Notes under the pieces: generated by a model
Databases searched by the model: none
Told to the model about the DNA's origin: nothing
Seen by the model: the letters and a program-made list of their open reading frames with translations, nothing else
Program-made: the position numbers and the translations under genes
Assembly (NCBI RefSeq): GCF_963583255.1
Contig: NW_026908891.1
Coordinates: forward strand, 52,001 to 116,000
Length of the DNA: 64,000 nucleotides
Reading direction: 5' to 3'
Origin: Pyrus communis
Lineage: Eukaryota; Streptophyta; Magnoliopsida; Rosales; Rosaceae
Shown here: positions 1 to 9,830 of the stretch, piece after piece
Numbering within the stretch: the first letter of the stretch is position 1
How the letters are laid out: every line of letters starts with the position of its first letter

Positions 1-1639
1 ATAACTTTAGTACCAAGTAAGTAGGATCGGAACTTATCTAATGCAAATACCACATCAAGTAATTCTTTTTCAGTGGTTGAGTAATAATTGAGCATCATTT
101 AGTGTCCTAGATGCATAATAAATAACATGAGGTTGTTTGTTCTTTCGCTGTCCCAAAACAGCACCAATTGCATAGTCCGAAGCATCGCACATCAACTCGA
201 ATGGAAGGCTCCAATCCGGAGGTGTGATAATGGGAGCCGAAGTGAGAGCCTCCTTGAGGTGGTTGAATGCTTTCTCACACGCCTCGTTGAACTCGAAAAC
301 CACCTCCGTTTGAAGCAATCGGCATAGTGGCTGCGCAATCTTGGAGAAATCCTTTATGAAGCGCCTATAAAAGCCTGCATGACCAAGAAACGAACAAACC
401 TCTCTAACCGAAGTTGGAGAGGGTAAGTGACGAACAAGGTCTACCTTAGATTTATCTACTTCAATGCCTTTTTCAGATATGATATGACCTAAAACAATAC
501 CTTGTTTAACCATAAAGTGGCATTTCTCCCAATTTAACACAAGGTTAGTTTCAATGCATCGTTTTAAAATCAAACTAAGATTATTCAAACAACCATCAAA
601 TGAATTACCAAAAACGCTGAAATCATCCATAAAAACCTCAATAATTTTCTCAACATAATCTGAAAATATGCTCATCATGCATCTTTGAAATGTGGCAGGT
701 GCATTACATAAACCAAATGGCATGCGACGATAAGCAAATGTACCAAAGGGGCATGTAAAAGTGGTCTTTTCTTGATCATTCGGGGCAATAACAATTTGAT
801 TATAACCAGAATATCCATCAAGAAAACAATAAAATGAATGACCCGCTAACCTCTGAAGCATTTGATCTAGGAACGGCAATGGAAAGTGGTCCTTCCTCGT
901 GGTGGCGTTTATCTTCCTATAATCAATGCATACGCGCCAACCGGTTTGGATTCGAGTGGGCACAAGCTCATTCTCCGCATTCTCCACAACTGTCACTCTA
1001 GATTTCTTGGGAACACATTGGATAGGTGAGACCCAACGGCTATCGGAGATAGGGTAAATCACTCCACAATCAAGGAGTTTGATTATCTCCTTCTTCACTA
1101 CTTCCATCATCGGAGGGTTGAGACGGCGTTGAGCCTCTCTAGTTGGTTTGGCCCCATCCTCAAGAAATATGTGATGCATACATATGACGGGACTAATACA
1201 TTTGATATCAGCCAAAGTCCAACCTAGGGCAGATTTGAACTCCTTCAAAACACGCACTAGTTTCTCTTCTTCTTGTGCCGTGAGTGATGAAGAAATAATG
1301 GCCGGTAAGGTCTCCTCTTCCCCCAAGAAAATGTACTTCAAATGGCTTGGTAATGGCTTGAGATCAAGGAGAGGTGCCTGAACTATGGATGGAAGCAACT
1401 TATTAGTTGAAATGGGAATTGACTCAAAGTTAGAAAACTTACCCTCGTGCCTAGGCAGTGACTCCAGGGCGGCAACCAACTCAAGGCATTCCACATTAGG
1501 AGGCACGTCATGCAATGGAGTGTGTGTGTCGTGGGTTATCAAAAGCTCCCTTCCCTTGGTTTTGACTTCCATGCTTCGTGTAATGACATTTTCTAGTGCA
1601 TCGGCGTTCAAATCTTCAAAGTATCCCTGCACCAATGAG
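1..1639 (-). pseudogene. Element A pol part: reverse transcriptase and start of RNase H, Ty3/gypsy (Athila/Tat type)
   Basis: The frame is open from 1635 down to 70. It encodes the region before RT, then a full RT core. Visible motifs are [44 protein letters not shown] and the catalytic [11 protein letters not shown] box near residue 333. After these come the RNase H start [17 protein letters not shown] and YYASRTLNDAQ. Just after DAQL, near position 85, one base is missing relative to the M-family element at 49595-54973. This shifts the frame, and RNase H continues out of frame to the window edge. The N-terminal end at 1635 is not a real start: it is the break made by insertion of element B. 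The upstream gag-protease half lies at 28754-31111. In a living element the enzyme would copy element RNA to DNA in cytoplasmic particles. This copy cannot make a complete protein. Family assignment is secure; the exact lineage (Athila versus a Tat relative) is inferred from motifs. Confidence 0.9.
1635..1639. other. Left target-site duplication of element B (ATGAG)
   Basis: ATGAG lies directly before the TGATAGGAGCAT start of the LTR at 1640 and again at 28749-28753, directly after the TCTCGCATCA end. Removing B and one copy rejoins the two halves of the element A polyprotein gene. Confidence 0.92.
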
Positions 1640-1849
1640 TGATAGGAGCATATTCATGCGACTTAAATGGCTTGTTCTCGTGCATTTACGTTATGTTTCT
1701 TTAGTTATTTTAGTCCTTTATGCTTCTTTTGTGTGTTTTCAGGTTCTAAGGGCAAAGTATGCAAAAGGATGCCTTTTGGAGCAAATTAGAGATTGGAATG
1801 GATATCATATGCTTAAAGCCAAGTAGATGGACGAAATTGAAGACCAAAC

Positions 1850-1960
1850 CATTCACTTATCACTTATCATAACCATTCACTTATCACTTATCTTAACCAT
1901 TCACTTATCACTTATCATAACCATTCACTTATCACTTATCATAACCATACACTTATCATT
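1850..1960 (+). repeat. Short tandem repeat of about 24 bp in the L LTR
   Basis: About four units of CATTCACTTATCACTTATCATAAC type. The same array recurs at 12535-12630 with one unit fewer. It recurs in inverted, expanded form at 16470-16635 and 23430-23580. Copy number differs between the two LTRs of element E, which shows it is unstable. Confidence 0.85.
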
Positions 1961-2516
1961 TCAATCCTTAGCCGTGCATTTCCCCTTTGCATTTACATGC
2001 ATTCACTTCATTATTGCAGCCATCTCCCATTCTTTAATCCATTGCAGCCACATGCACTTTGCCTTTCATCATTGTACCAATTTCAGCCACATGCACACAA
2101 ACAAAGTTCCTTGCCGTGCACATGCATTCCCACATGCATTTTCACCCTCATGCACATTCACCCTAATCACCATTCCAACACAACCTGCCATCATTCCAGA
2201 AAATCACCATCATTGCCGTGCATCCCATTCCACTTTCCAGCCATTCCACATGCCATTGTCATTCCACTTCATTTCACCTTGCATTTCCAGATTATTCCTT
2301 CATCATTGCACCACAAATCAGCCACACATTCACCCACATGCACCCTTTAATCATTCAACCATAAAAGCACATGCTTTCACATTCATTTCAGCCACCAAAC
2401 ATCCACATGCATTCATCCTAGCTGTTTTGCACATGCATTCACTTAACCTAGCTGTCATGTTCCCTTTCCCATCCAAACCTAGCTGTCATGTTCCCTCTCC
2501 CATCCATTCATCTCCC

Positions 2517-2524
2517 TATAAAAA
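2517..2524 (+). promoter_or_regulatory. TATA box of the element B 5' LTR
   Basis: TATAAAAA, preceded 10-60 bp upstream by two copies of CCTAGCTGTCATGTTCC. The same arrangement occurs in most L-LTR copies, so this is the likely core promoter for element transcription. Transcription would start about 30 bp downstream; that start is inferred. Confidence 0.7.
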
Positions 2525-2699
2525 CCATACACACTTCACACAACATTCATTCACACTCTTCTATACACATTTCAGTCACAAACACCAACCATTCCCTTGT
2601 GCCGTGCCTTCCCTTCCAATCCAAACACCATCCACAAACCCCTAAAGCCCTAAACATCTCCTTAGACCTTGTGCTACAACAACGAGGAAGAGAAGAGTG

Positions 2700-2863
2700 C
2701 CTAAACGTTCATATAATTCAAGTTTGAGTTGTTGGAATGTTTGGGTGTTTCTTTGATTTCAATGTTTAAATTCAATTCTCTTTGTTTTGTACGTATGAGG
2801 AATGGAAGAGAAAAGTGCCTAAACGTTCATACAATTCAAGTTTGAGTTGTTGGAATGTTTAGG
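2700..2863 (+). repeat. Tandem duplication carrying two 46-nt hairpins
   Basis: Two units start at 2700 and 2818. Each has an imperfect palindrome whose outer arms read CCTAAACGTTC and GAATGTTTAGG, with inner arms CAATTCAA and TTGAGTTG around a two-base centre. Allowing G:U, 20 of 22 positions pair in the second unit (2818-2863). The first unit (2700-2745) has two changes that weaken it. The segment lies about 150-300 bases downstream of the predicted transcription start, so it would be in the element's 5' leader RNA. Confidence 0.75.
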
Positions 2864-3889
2864 TGTTTCTTTGATTTCAAAGTCATGAGGAACTAAACCC
2901 CCCTTTGGCTAGGGGGATTCGAAATATATGTTTATGCTTTCATTATAATTTGATTACTTCTAATTGCGTTTCATAAGTTGTGAATTCAATTTGTTTAACT
3001 ATTTGATAGATAACTTATTTATGTATGTTTATTGAGAATGCGCGCTTAATTTTCATGCATGAATATGACGCTAGAATATAAGTGAGTTTCACCTAATCGT
3101 TACAAACTTATATTCACAAGTAGTGGAGGTTGCTTATAAACAATCGCGTTAAATGAATTCTTGGCAAGAGTTTCATGCAGTTCATAGTAACGAATGCTTC
3201 TTCAATGCTTATGGTTTTCAAAGAACGTAATGATTCTTGCTTTTATCTCTATTATGCAGTTCATATAGGGAACTTGTGGGGAATGTTTTGGGTTGTCGTA
3301 TGCAATCATCCAATTCAATAACGTTAGGAAAATCTGAGGGTTAAGTGCAATTCACGGTTAACTTGGGGTGTTGAGAATTAATGGTTTATTGAAATGCAAT
3401 TGGAAATCGTTTTATTATGCAAGTGTAACATATGTGGAGATGAACCCCTTAGCTAGCCTTCATTCCATTCAATTCTATCACACATTCACATTTACATTTG
3501 CCTTTAATTTACAATCTGTACATTTAGTTTAAATTCGTCAAAACCTAAATCCCCCTGTACATTTCTAAGTGTTTTGATTCAATTTATTTCCCAAATTCGT
3601 CCAAATTCACCAAAGTGCTCAAAACTGCCCAGAAAGTGTTTTTAAGGCAGTTTTGAGTGTTTTGGGTGATGTTTGAGTCTTTTGGTTTGTTTTAGTGTTT
3701 TAAAGTTTAGTTTTGCATTCTTTGAGTATAGTATAGAGTTTTATATTGTGTTTTTACGTTTTTAAGTCAAATCCAAGTGATTAACAATCCCTCCTAATCC
3801 CCGGTCCAGAACGATCCCTACTTATACTTATACTACAATTGTCAAAAAGAGGGTTTAATTTGTGTGCGTTTAATTCTCGCATCAAATTT

Positions 3890-3907
3890 TGGCGCCATTG
3901 CCGGGGG
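3890..3907 (+). other. Primer binding site of element B (tRNA-Asp type)
   Basis: Five bases after the 5' LTR end, the sequence matches TGGCGCCGTTGCCGGGGA, the complement of the 3' end of plant tRNA-Asp(GTC), except for CATTG in place of CGTTG. Confidence 0.85.
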
Positions 3908-4014
3908 TTAGCAAATTTGCTAATCTCTTGGATTGTTCGTTTCTATTATGTATTTTAGTTTTAGTTTTTTATTTGTGTTTTGTTTGTTGATTTTAAGTAC
4001 TAGAGAAGCACAAC

Positions 4015-4134
4015 ATGGCACTTGATAATGCTTCTCTATTGTCGCAGCTCATGGAAAGGTCCCAAATGCGAAGCGTTGATATATTTAATCTTCAATCAAG
4101 AAATAACGCGTTGATATATTTAATCTTCAATTAG
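4015..4134 (+). pseudogene. 39-codon gag stub of element B
   Basis: The frame starts ATGGCACTTGATAATGC after the same leader (TACTAGAGAAG) that precedes the Gag-like frame of element J, and ends at TAG 4132-4134. The last third of the stub is not gag. It is templated filler: a 24-base block at 4073-4096 recurs at 4108-4131, and AGGTCCCAAATGC at 4057-4069 recurs at 4133-4145. The rest of gag and all of pol have been lost. Confidence 0.6.
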
Positions 4135-4144
4135 GTCCCAAATG

Positions 4145-6815
4145 CATGCGACTTAAATGGCTTGTTCTCGTGCATTTACGTTATGTTTCTTTAGTTATTT
4201 TAGTACTTTAAGCTATTTTCGTGTGTTTGTAGGTCCAAAGGGCTAAAGGAGCAAAAAGATGCATTTTGGAGACTTTTGGAGCACTTTTGGGCTAAGGATG
4301 GATAGCTTATGCTTGGAGCCAAAGTGTTGGACGAAATTGAAGACCTAATTGAAGACCAAAGTGTTGGAACCTTGTTCCCTTTAGTTTTAGGACATTTAAA
4401 CCTTTCCTTTATCCTTAGCCGTGCATAACATTCCAACATTCCACTCCTTCATTTCAGCCACACTCCCATTTATCATCACCACATATCATCACCACATATC
4501 ACTTATCACATATCACTCCCATTTATCATCACCACATATAATCACCACATATCACTTATCACATATCATTCACCACTTATCATTCAACCAACTTTGCACA
4601 TGCATTCATCATAACCATGCCGTGCATCCCCTTTACATTTCAGCCATTCCACATGCACTCATTGTCATTCCAACCTTTAATCCACATGCATTCCCATCCA
4701 TTTCATCATTGCATTTGCAGAAAATCCACTTCCTTTGCACATGCATTCATCATCATCACTCTAGTTTTAATTCACATGCAAAACCACCAACACATGCACC
4801 CATCACCAAACACTTACCTTTGCCGTGACTCTTCACTCCCATTTCCAGCTTTTCCTTTGCATTCCCCCTTTAATCAACACATGCATCCACTCACTAAGAA
4901 ATCATTCATTCCACATGCACCCAGAAATCACTCAATGCCGTGAGTTCCCATTGCATTTCCAAGCTTTGCACATGCATTCACTCACCACAAACAAGTCACA
5001 TGCATTCATCAACATATCTAGCTGTCATTCACATGCATTTCATTCATCATTTCCACCCCCACATGTCCCTTTAATCATTCAAACATACACTCCCATCCAC
5101 CACTCATGCCGTGCACATTCATACACTTTCACATACATCTTGGCAGCTTTCACATGCACACACATGCATTTCCAGCTCATCCACACTCAATGCCGGGCAC
5201 AACCCATACCATTCCAGCACCAACAACACTCAAAACCGTGCACATTCACTCACCATACCATTCCAGCATTTGCACATGCAACCTAGCTGTCATGTTCCCC
5301 CTATTTCACCTATAAATACTCATTCACACACTCTACCAATTCATTCATTCACAACAGAAATTGGTCCCTTGGGGCCGTGTCCTTCACAAAGTCCATCCAT
5401 TCCATTCATAAAATCATCCATTTGCAGAAATGTAGACCATAAACCACCCTTGCCGTGACTTTCCCTTACAATCCAAACACCATCCTTCCATCTCCACAAC
5501 TCCTCTTCCATTCCTCCACCACTCCCGAAACCATTCACACCATCAAACTATCCCTAGACCTTGTGCTACAACGAAGAGGAAGATAAGAGGGCCTAAACGT
5601 TCATACAATTCAAGTTTGAGTTGTTGGAATGTTTAGGTGTTTCTTTGATTTCAATGTTTAATTTCAATACTCTTTGTTTTGTACGAATGAGGAATGGAAG
5701 AGAAGAGTGCCTAAACGTTCATACAATTCAAGTTTGAGTTGTTGGAATGTTTAGGTGTTTCTTTGATTCTCTTTATTTTGTACATATGAGGTACTAAACC
5801 CCCCTTGGCTTAGGGGGGATTTGAAATAAATGTTTATGCTTGCATTTTGATTTGATTACTTCTAATTACGTTTCATAATTTGTGGATTCAATTTGTTTAA
5901 CCGTTTGATTGATAACTTATTTATGTATGTTTATTGAGAGTGCACGCTTAATTTTCATGCATGAATATGACGCTAGAATATAAGTGAGTTTCACCTAATC
6001 GTTATGAACTTATATTCACAAGTAGTGGAGGTTGCTTATAAACAATCGCGTTAAACGAATTCTTGGCATAAGTTTCATGCGTATTCCATAGTAACGAATG
6101 CCTCGTCAACACTTATAGTTTTCATAATGCTTAATGATCTTTGATTGTATCTTTATTGTGCTGTTCACGTAAAGGACTTTTGGAGAATGTTGTGAATTGC
6201 GTTGCGCTAACCCATCCAATTCATTAACTTAAGGAAAACTTGACGGTTAATTTAAGCGGACCTAATTAACCCGGGGTGATGAGTTTCATAATTTATTGAA
6301 ATGCAATTGGAAATCTTTTTATTATGTAAGTGTAACATGTGTGGAGAAGAACCCCTTAGCTATTCTATCATCCATTCATTCCATTTCGTCAATTTCGTTT
6401 TTATAATCTGTTTTAATTAGAATCTATCCATTTAGTTTATTTTCGTCCAAACCTCAATCCCCATTTATTTTAAAGTGTTAGATTAGTTAGAAATACTTTT
6501 AATTTGTGTTTATAAGTGTTTTGATTCAATTTGTTAAACAAATTCGTCCAATTTTGTGTTTGTGCTCAAATCTGCCCAGAAAGTGGTTTTTAGGCGGATT
6601 TGAGTGTTTTGGGTGATGTTTGAGTCTTTTGGTTTGTTTTAGTGTTTTAAAGTTTAGTTTTGCATTCTTTGAGTCTAGTTTAGTGTTTTATATTGTGTTT
6701 TTACGTTTTTAAGTCAAATCCAAGTGATTAACAATCCCTCCTAATCCCCGGTCCAGAACGATCCCTACTTATACATATACTACAATTTGACGAAAAGAGG
6801 GTTTAATTTGTGTGC
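4145..6815 (+). repeat. L-family LTR fragment lacking both ends, inside element B
   Basis: The sequence is collinear with an L LTR from base 16 (CATGCGACTTAAATGGC) to the GAGGGTTTAATTTGTGTG near its end, but lacks TGATAGGAGCATATT and TTCTCGCATCA. It has the CACATGCAT-dense block, a TATA box (5311-5318), the duplicated hairpin segment and the C6/G6 hairpin (about 5799-5818). It has no target duplication. It replaces gag-pol and the 3' end of the antisense ORF, so it arose by deletion or recombination and not by simple insertion. Confidence 0.8.
5311..5318 (+). promoter_or_regulatory. TATA box in the internal L-LTR fragment
   Basis: TATAAATA, 31 bases after the start of a CCTAGCTGTCATGTTCC element. 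Confidence 0.6.
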
Positions 6816-6824
6816 TATTATATA

Positions 6825-7178
6825 TCACATCACCTGCTTAAGACTTTCCACCTCTGCCATCAACGATTCAACCTGACGGGAGCGAGCAAGTAGGCGTTGG
6901 CCCATGTTGGACACAGAGCCTGCACACTGAACACTGAGAGCGAGGGACTCTTGAACGGCCAACTCATCGGACCGTCCTGAAAGCAACCTACTATCCTTAG
7001 GAGTGAGGAGGTTCCTAGCTACTATCGTAGCTGTTGTTGCATCCGTCATCATGGAGTCTTCACCTGAAAGAGGACCATTAGAAGATAAAAAAGAAGGGCG
7101 CCATACATTACCTTGACGGGGCGCAACCGGATCGCTGCTGAGACTCAAATCTAAGCAAAGGTTCGATGGGTTAGTCAT
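6825..7178 (-). pseudogene. Truncated antisense ORF (aORF) of element B
   Basis: The frame gives 117 residues from ATG at 7178. It matches the first 115 or so residues of the aORFs of elements E and J almost throughout, including LSLSSD, RQGNVWRPSFLSSNGPL, VARNLLTPKDSRLLSG and DELAVQESLALSVQCA. Homology stops after SLKQ at about 6831, where a short AT-rich junction joins the LTR fragment, so the second half of the coiled coil and the Met/Pro/Ser/Ala tail are gone. It lies opposite to the element's own transcription. It has no start-side damage. Function is unknown: I recognise no catalytic motif. Confidence 0.75.
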
Positions 7179-7287
7179 TTTTCAAAGGTGTTCAAAGAGA
7201 AGGGGTGGATGGAGTTAAATTTCAAAGGGCCGGAGACGATTTTCAAGAATGGGCAATCTTCAGAGTGTGTATGTTGGTGGTGATCGA

Positions 7288-7300
7288 TACCTCTATAAAA
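7288..7300 (-). promoter_or_regulatory. TATA-like box upstream of the element B aORF
   Basis: Read on the minus strand, TTTTTATAGAGG lies about 115 bases before the aORF start and about 25 bases before a CAACATACACACTC stretch that could hold the transcription start. The same arrangement occurs at element J (60020-60032). Confidence 0.45.
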
Positions 7301-7549
7301 AGCCAAGGCGCCACGACCACCGATTCAAAGAGCCGGATTTTCCTGCGTAAGTTAGGCGACGATTTCTCGGCTTTTCAGAAGACGCGTTCAACTTTGTCAA
7401 AAGATTTCTTCTTTTCAGAAAACACGTGGAGGCCATCATCGCAACTACACATCTTTAGCCAACAAGCGCAAAGTTCGGCGACGCTTTCTCTGCTTTTCAG
7501 AAAACGCATGCAGCTTTGTCAAAAGGAGCCGCATCCGCACTACTACGTG

Positions 7550-7650
7550 TCGTTCAGAAAGCGAAGGGGCGCCTGCTCAGAAATCGAAGAGGCGCCTGCT
7601 CAGAAATCAAAGAGGCGTCGTTCAGATATCGAAGAGACGTTTGTCGACAA
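7550..7650 (+). repeat. Minisatellite of about 22 bp upstream of the aORF
   Basis: Four imperfect units of CAGAAATCGAAGAGGCGCC type follow one another here. The equivalents are 19595-19690 in element E (inverted) and 60240-60330 in element J, with different unit numbers. The GC-rich units contrast with the AT-rich surroundings. Confidence 0.7.
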
Positions 7651-7728
7651 GGGTAAAAGAACAGTACCACTACTTGCTTTTGAGAAATCCCTAAATATGT
7701 CGACCTTCATCTTTTGTGGCAAGGCAGA

Positions 7729-9825
7729 TGATGCGGGATTTATACGCACACAAATTAAACCTTCTTTTTGTCAAATTGTAGTATATTTATAAGTAGGGAT
7801 CGTTCTGGACCGGGGATTAGGAGGGATTGTTAATCACTTGGATTTGACTAAAAAAACGTAAAAACACAATATAAAACACTATACTAGACTCAAAGAATGC
7901 AAAACTAAACTTTAAAACACTAAAACAAACCAAAAGATTCAAAACAAGTTCAAAAGACCCAAAACTGCCTAAAAACACTAACTAGGCAGTTTCTGACCTT
8001 AAACCCAATTTTGGACGAAATTAAGTTGTAACTTGACTCAAAACACTTTAAAACATAAACTAAAATGATTTCTAACTAAATTGAACAATAAAGTAAAGGG
8101 GGATTGGTTTTGAAAACTTGAAATAAAAATAGAAACTTGGAAACAAAACAGATTGTAAAGATGAATGTGATGATATTGAATGGATTGAAGCTAGCTAGAG
8201 GGTTCATCTCCATACATGTTACACTTACATAATAAAAAGATTTCCAATTGCATTTCAATAAATTATGAAACTCATCACCCCGGGTTAATTAGGTCCGCTT
8301 AAATTAATCGTCAAGTTTTCCTTAAGTTAATGAATTGGATGGGTTAGCGCAACGCAATTCACTACATTCTCCAAAAGTCCTTTACGTGAACAGCACAATA
8401 AAGATACAATCAAAGATCATTAAGCATTATGAAAACTATAAGTGTTGACGAGGCATTCGTTACTATGATGAGCATGAAACTCGTGCCAAGAATTCATTTA
8501 ACGCGATTGTTTATAAGCAACCTCCACTACTTGTGAATATAAGTTCATAACGATTAGGTGAAACTCACTTATATTCTAGCGTCATATTCATGCATGAAAA
8601 TTAAGCGTGCACTCTCAATAAACATACATAAATAAGTTATCAATCAAACGGTTAAACAAATTGAATCCACAACTTATGAAACGCAATTAGAAGTAATCAA
8701 ATCAAAATGCAAGCATAAACATTTATTTCAAATCCCCCCCTAGCCAAGGGGGGTTTAGTTCCTCATGGTACAAAACAAAGAGAATCAAAGAAACACCTAA
8801 ACATTCCAACAACTCAAACTTGAATTGTATGAACGTTTAGGCCCTCTTCTCTTCCATTCCTCATTCGTACAAAACAAAGAGTATTGAAATTAAACATTGA
8901 AATCAAAGAAACACCTAAACATTCCAACAACTCAAACTTGAATTGTATGAACGTTTAGGCACTCTTCTCTTCCTCTTCGTTGTAGCACAAGGTCTAAGGA
9001 TAGTTTGATGGTGTGAATGGTTTAGGGAGTGGTGGAGGAATGGAAGAGGAGTGGTGGAAATGGAAGGATGGTGTTTGGATTGTAAGGGAGGGCACGGCAC
9101 AAAGGAGTTTGATGTCTACATTCTGAAATGGAAGAAGTTTGTGACTGAAATGTGTATGAATGAGTGTGAATGAGAATGAATGCAATGGATGCTTATTTAT
9201 AGGTGAAATGGGGGGAACATGACAGCTAGGAACTTGGTGGAAATCTGAAATGGTGATGGGAGATGCATGTGGCTGTTTTATGCATGTGATTAAAGGGTGG
9301 GAGTGCATGTGCTTTGACAGCTAGGATGAATTAATTAAAGGGAGTGCATGTGGCTTGTCTGCAAGGTGTGAAGGATTATAATTGCATGTGCAATGTTTTG
9401 GGAGAAAATGGGAGTGCATGTCAATGATGGTGTTTGGTGCTGAAAATGAATGTGTTTGCATGTGAATTAAAGCTAGGGTGAATGATGATGAATGCATGTG
9501 GATTAAAGAGTGAATGGTGGCTGCAAAGTGAATGAATAATGAAATGGGAAAGCATGTGCAAGGTTTTGGTGTGAATGATTGAATGTGCATGTGGCTGCAA
9601 TGGATTAGGAATCCTTCAATTTCGTCCATTCCTTTTGCTCCAAACATAAGCTATCCATTCCAAGTCCAATTTTGCTCCAAAATGCTCCAAAATGCATCTT
9701 TTTGCTTCCTTAGCCATATGAACCTAAAAACACACGAAAATGGCTTAAACTACTAAAACAACTATGAATTACAATATAAATGCACGAAAACAAGCTAAGT
9801 AAGTCGCCTAAATATACTCCTATCA
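7729..9825 (-). mobile_element. Solo LTR C (L family, minus strand)
   Basis: The sequence begins TGATGCGGGATTTATACGC and ends ATACTCCTATCA, the two L-LTR termini in reverse. It is flanked by the exact 5-bp duplication GCAGA (7724-7728 and 9826-9830). It interrupts the region upstream of the element B aORF, which continues without loss at 9831. Inside are a TATA box (reverse, 9194-9201), the duplicated hairpin segment (about 8780-8960) and the C/G hairpin (8734-8753). No internal sequence remains, as expected after LTR-LTR recombination. Confidence 0.93.
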
Positions 9826-9830
9826 GCAGA

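Larger units (their letters stand above)
1640..3884 (+). repeat. 5' LTR of element B (L family)
   Basis: The LTR runs from TGATAGGAGCATATT to TCTCGCATCA, 2245 bp. In order it contains a 24-bp tandem repeat of TTATCACTTATCATAACCA type (about 1850-1960), a block dense in CACATGCATTC motifs (1980-2450), two copies of CCTAGCTGTCATGTTCC, a TATA box, a tandemly duplicated segment of about 118 bp carrying a hairpin, a C6/G5 hairpin, and about 1 kb of conserved U5-like sequence. The PBS follows after five bases. Long His/Ser/Pro/Thr-rich frames in this block come from base composition and are not genes. Confidence 0.93.

Noticed and set aside
1827..2645. 272-codon plus-strand frame rich in His, Ser, Pro and Thr (also 12511-13300, 4421-5458, 15684-16701, 41494-42022)
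   Set aside because: It lies wholly in the LTR. It comes from G-poor sequence with CACATGCATTC repeats, is open in several frames at once and is not preserved between copies.
7205..7792. 195-codon plus-strand frame opposite the region upstream of the aORF
   Set aside because: It crosses the target duplication into solo LTR C, so its end is accidental, and its middle is the GC-rich minisatellite.
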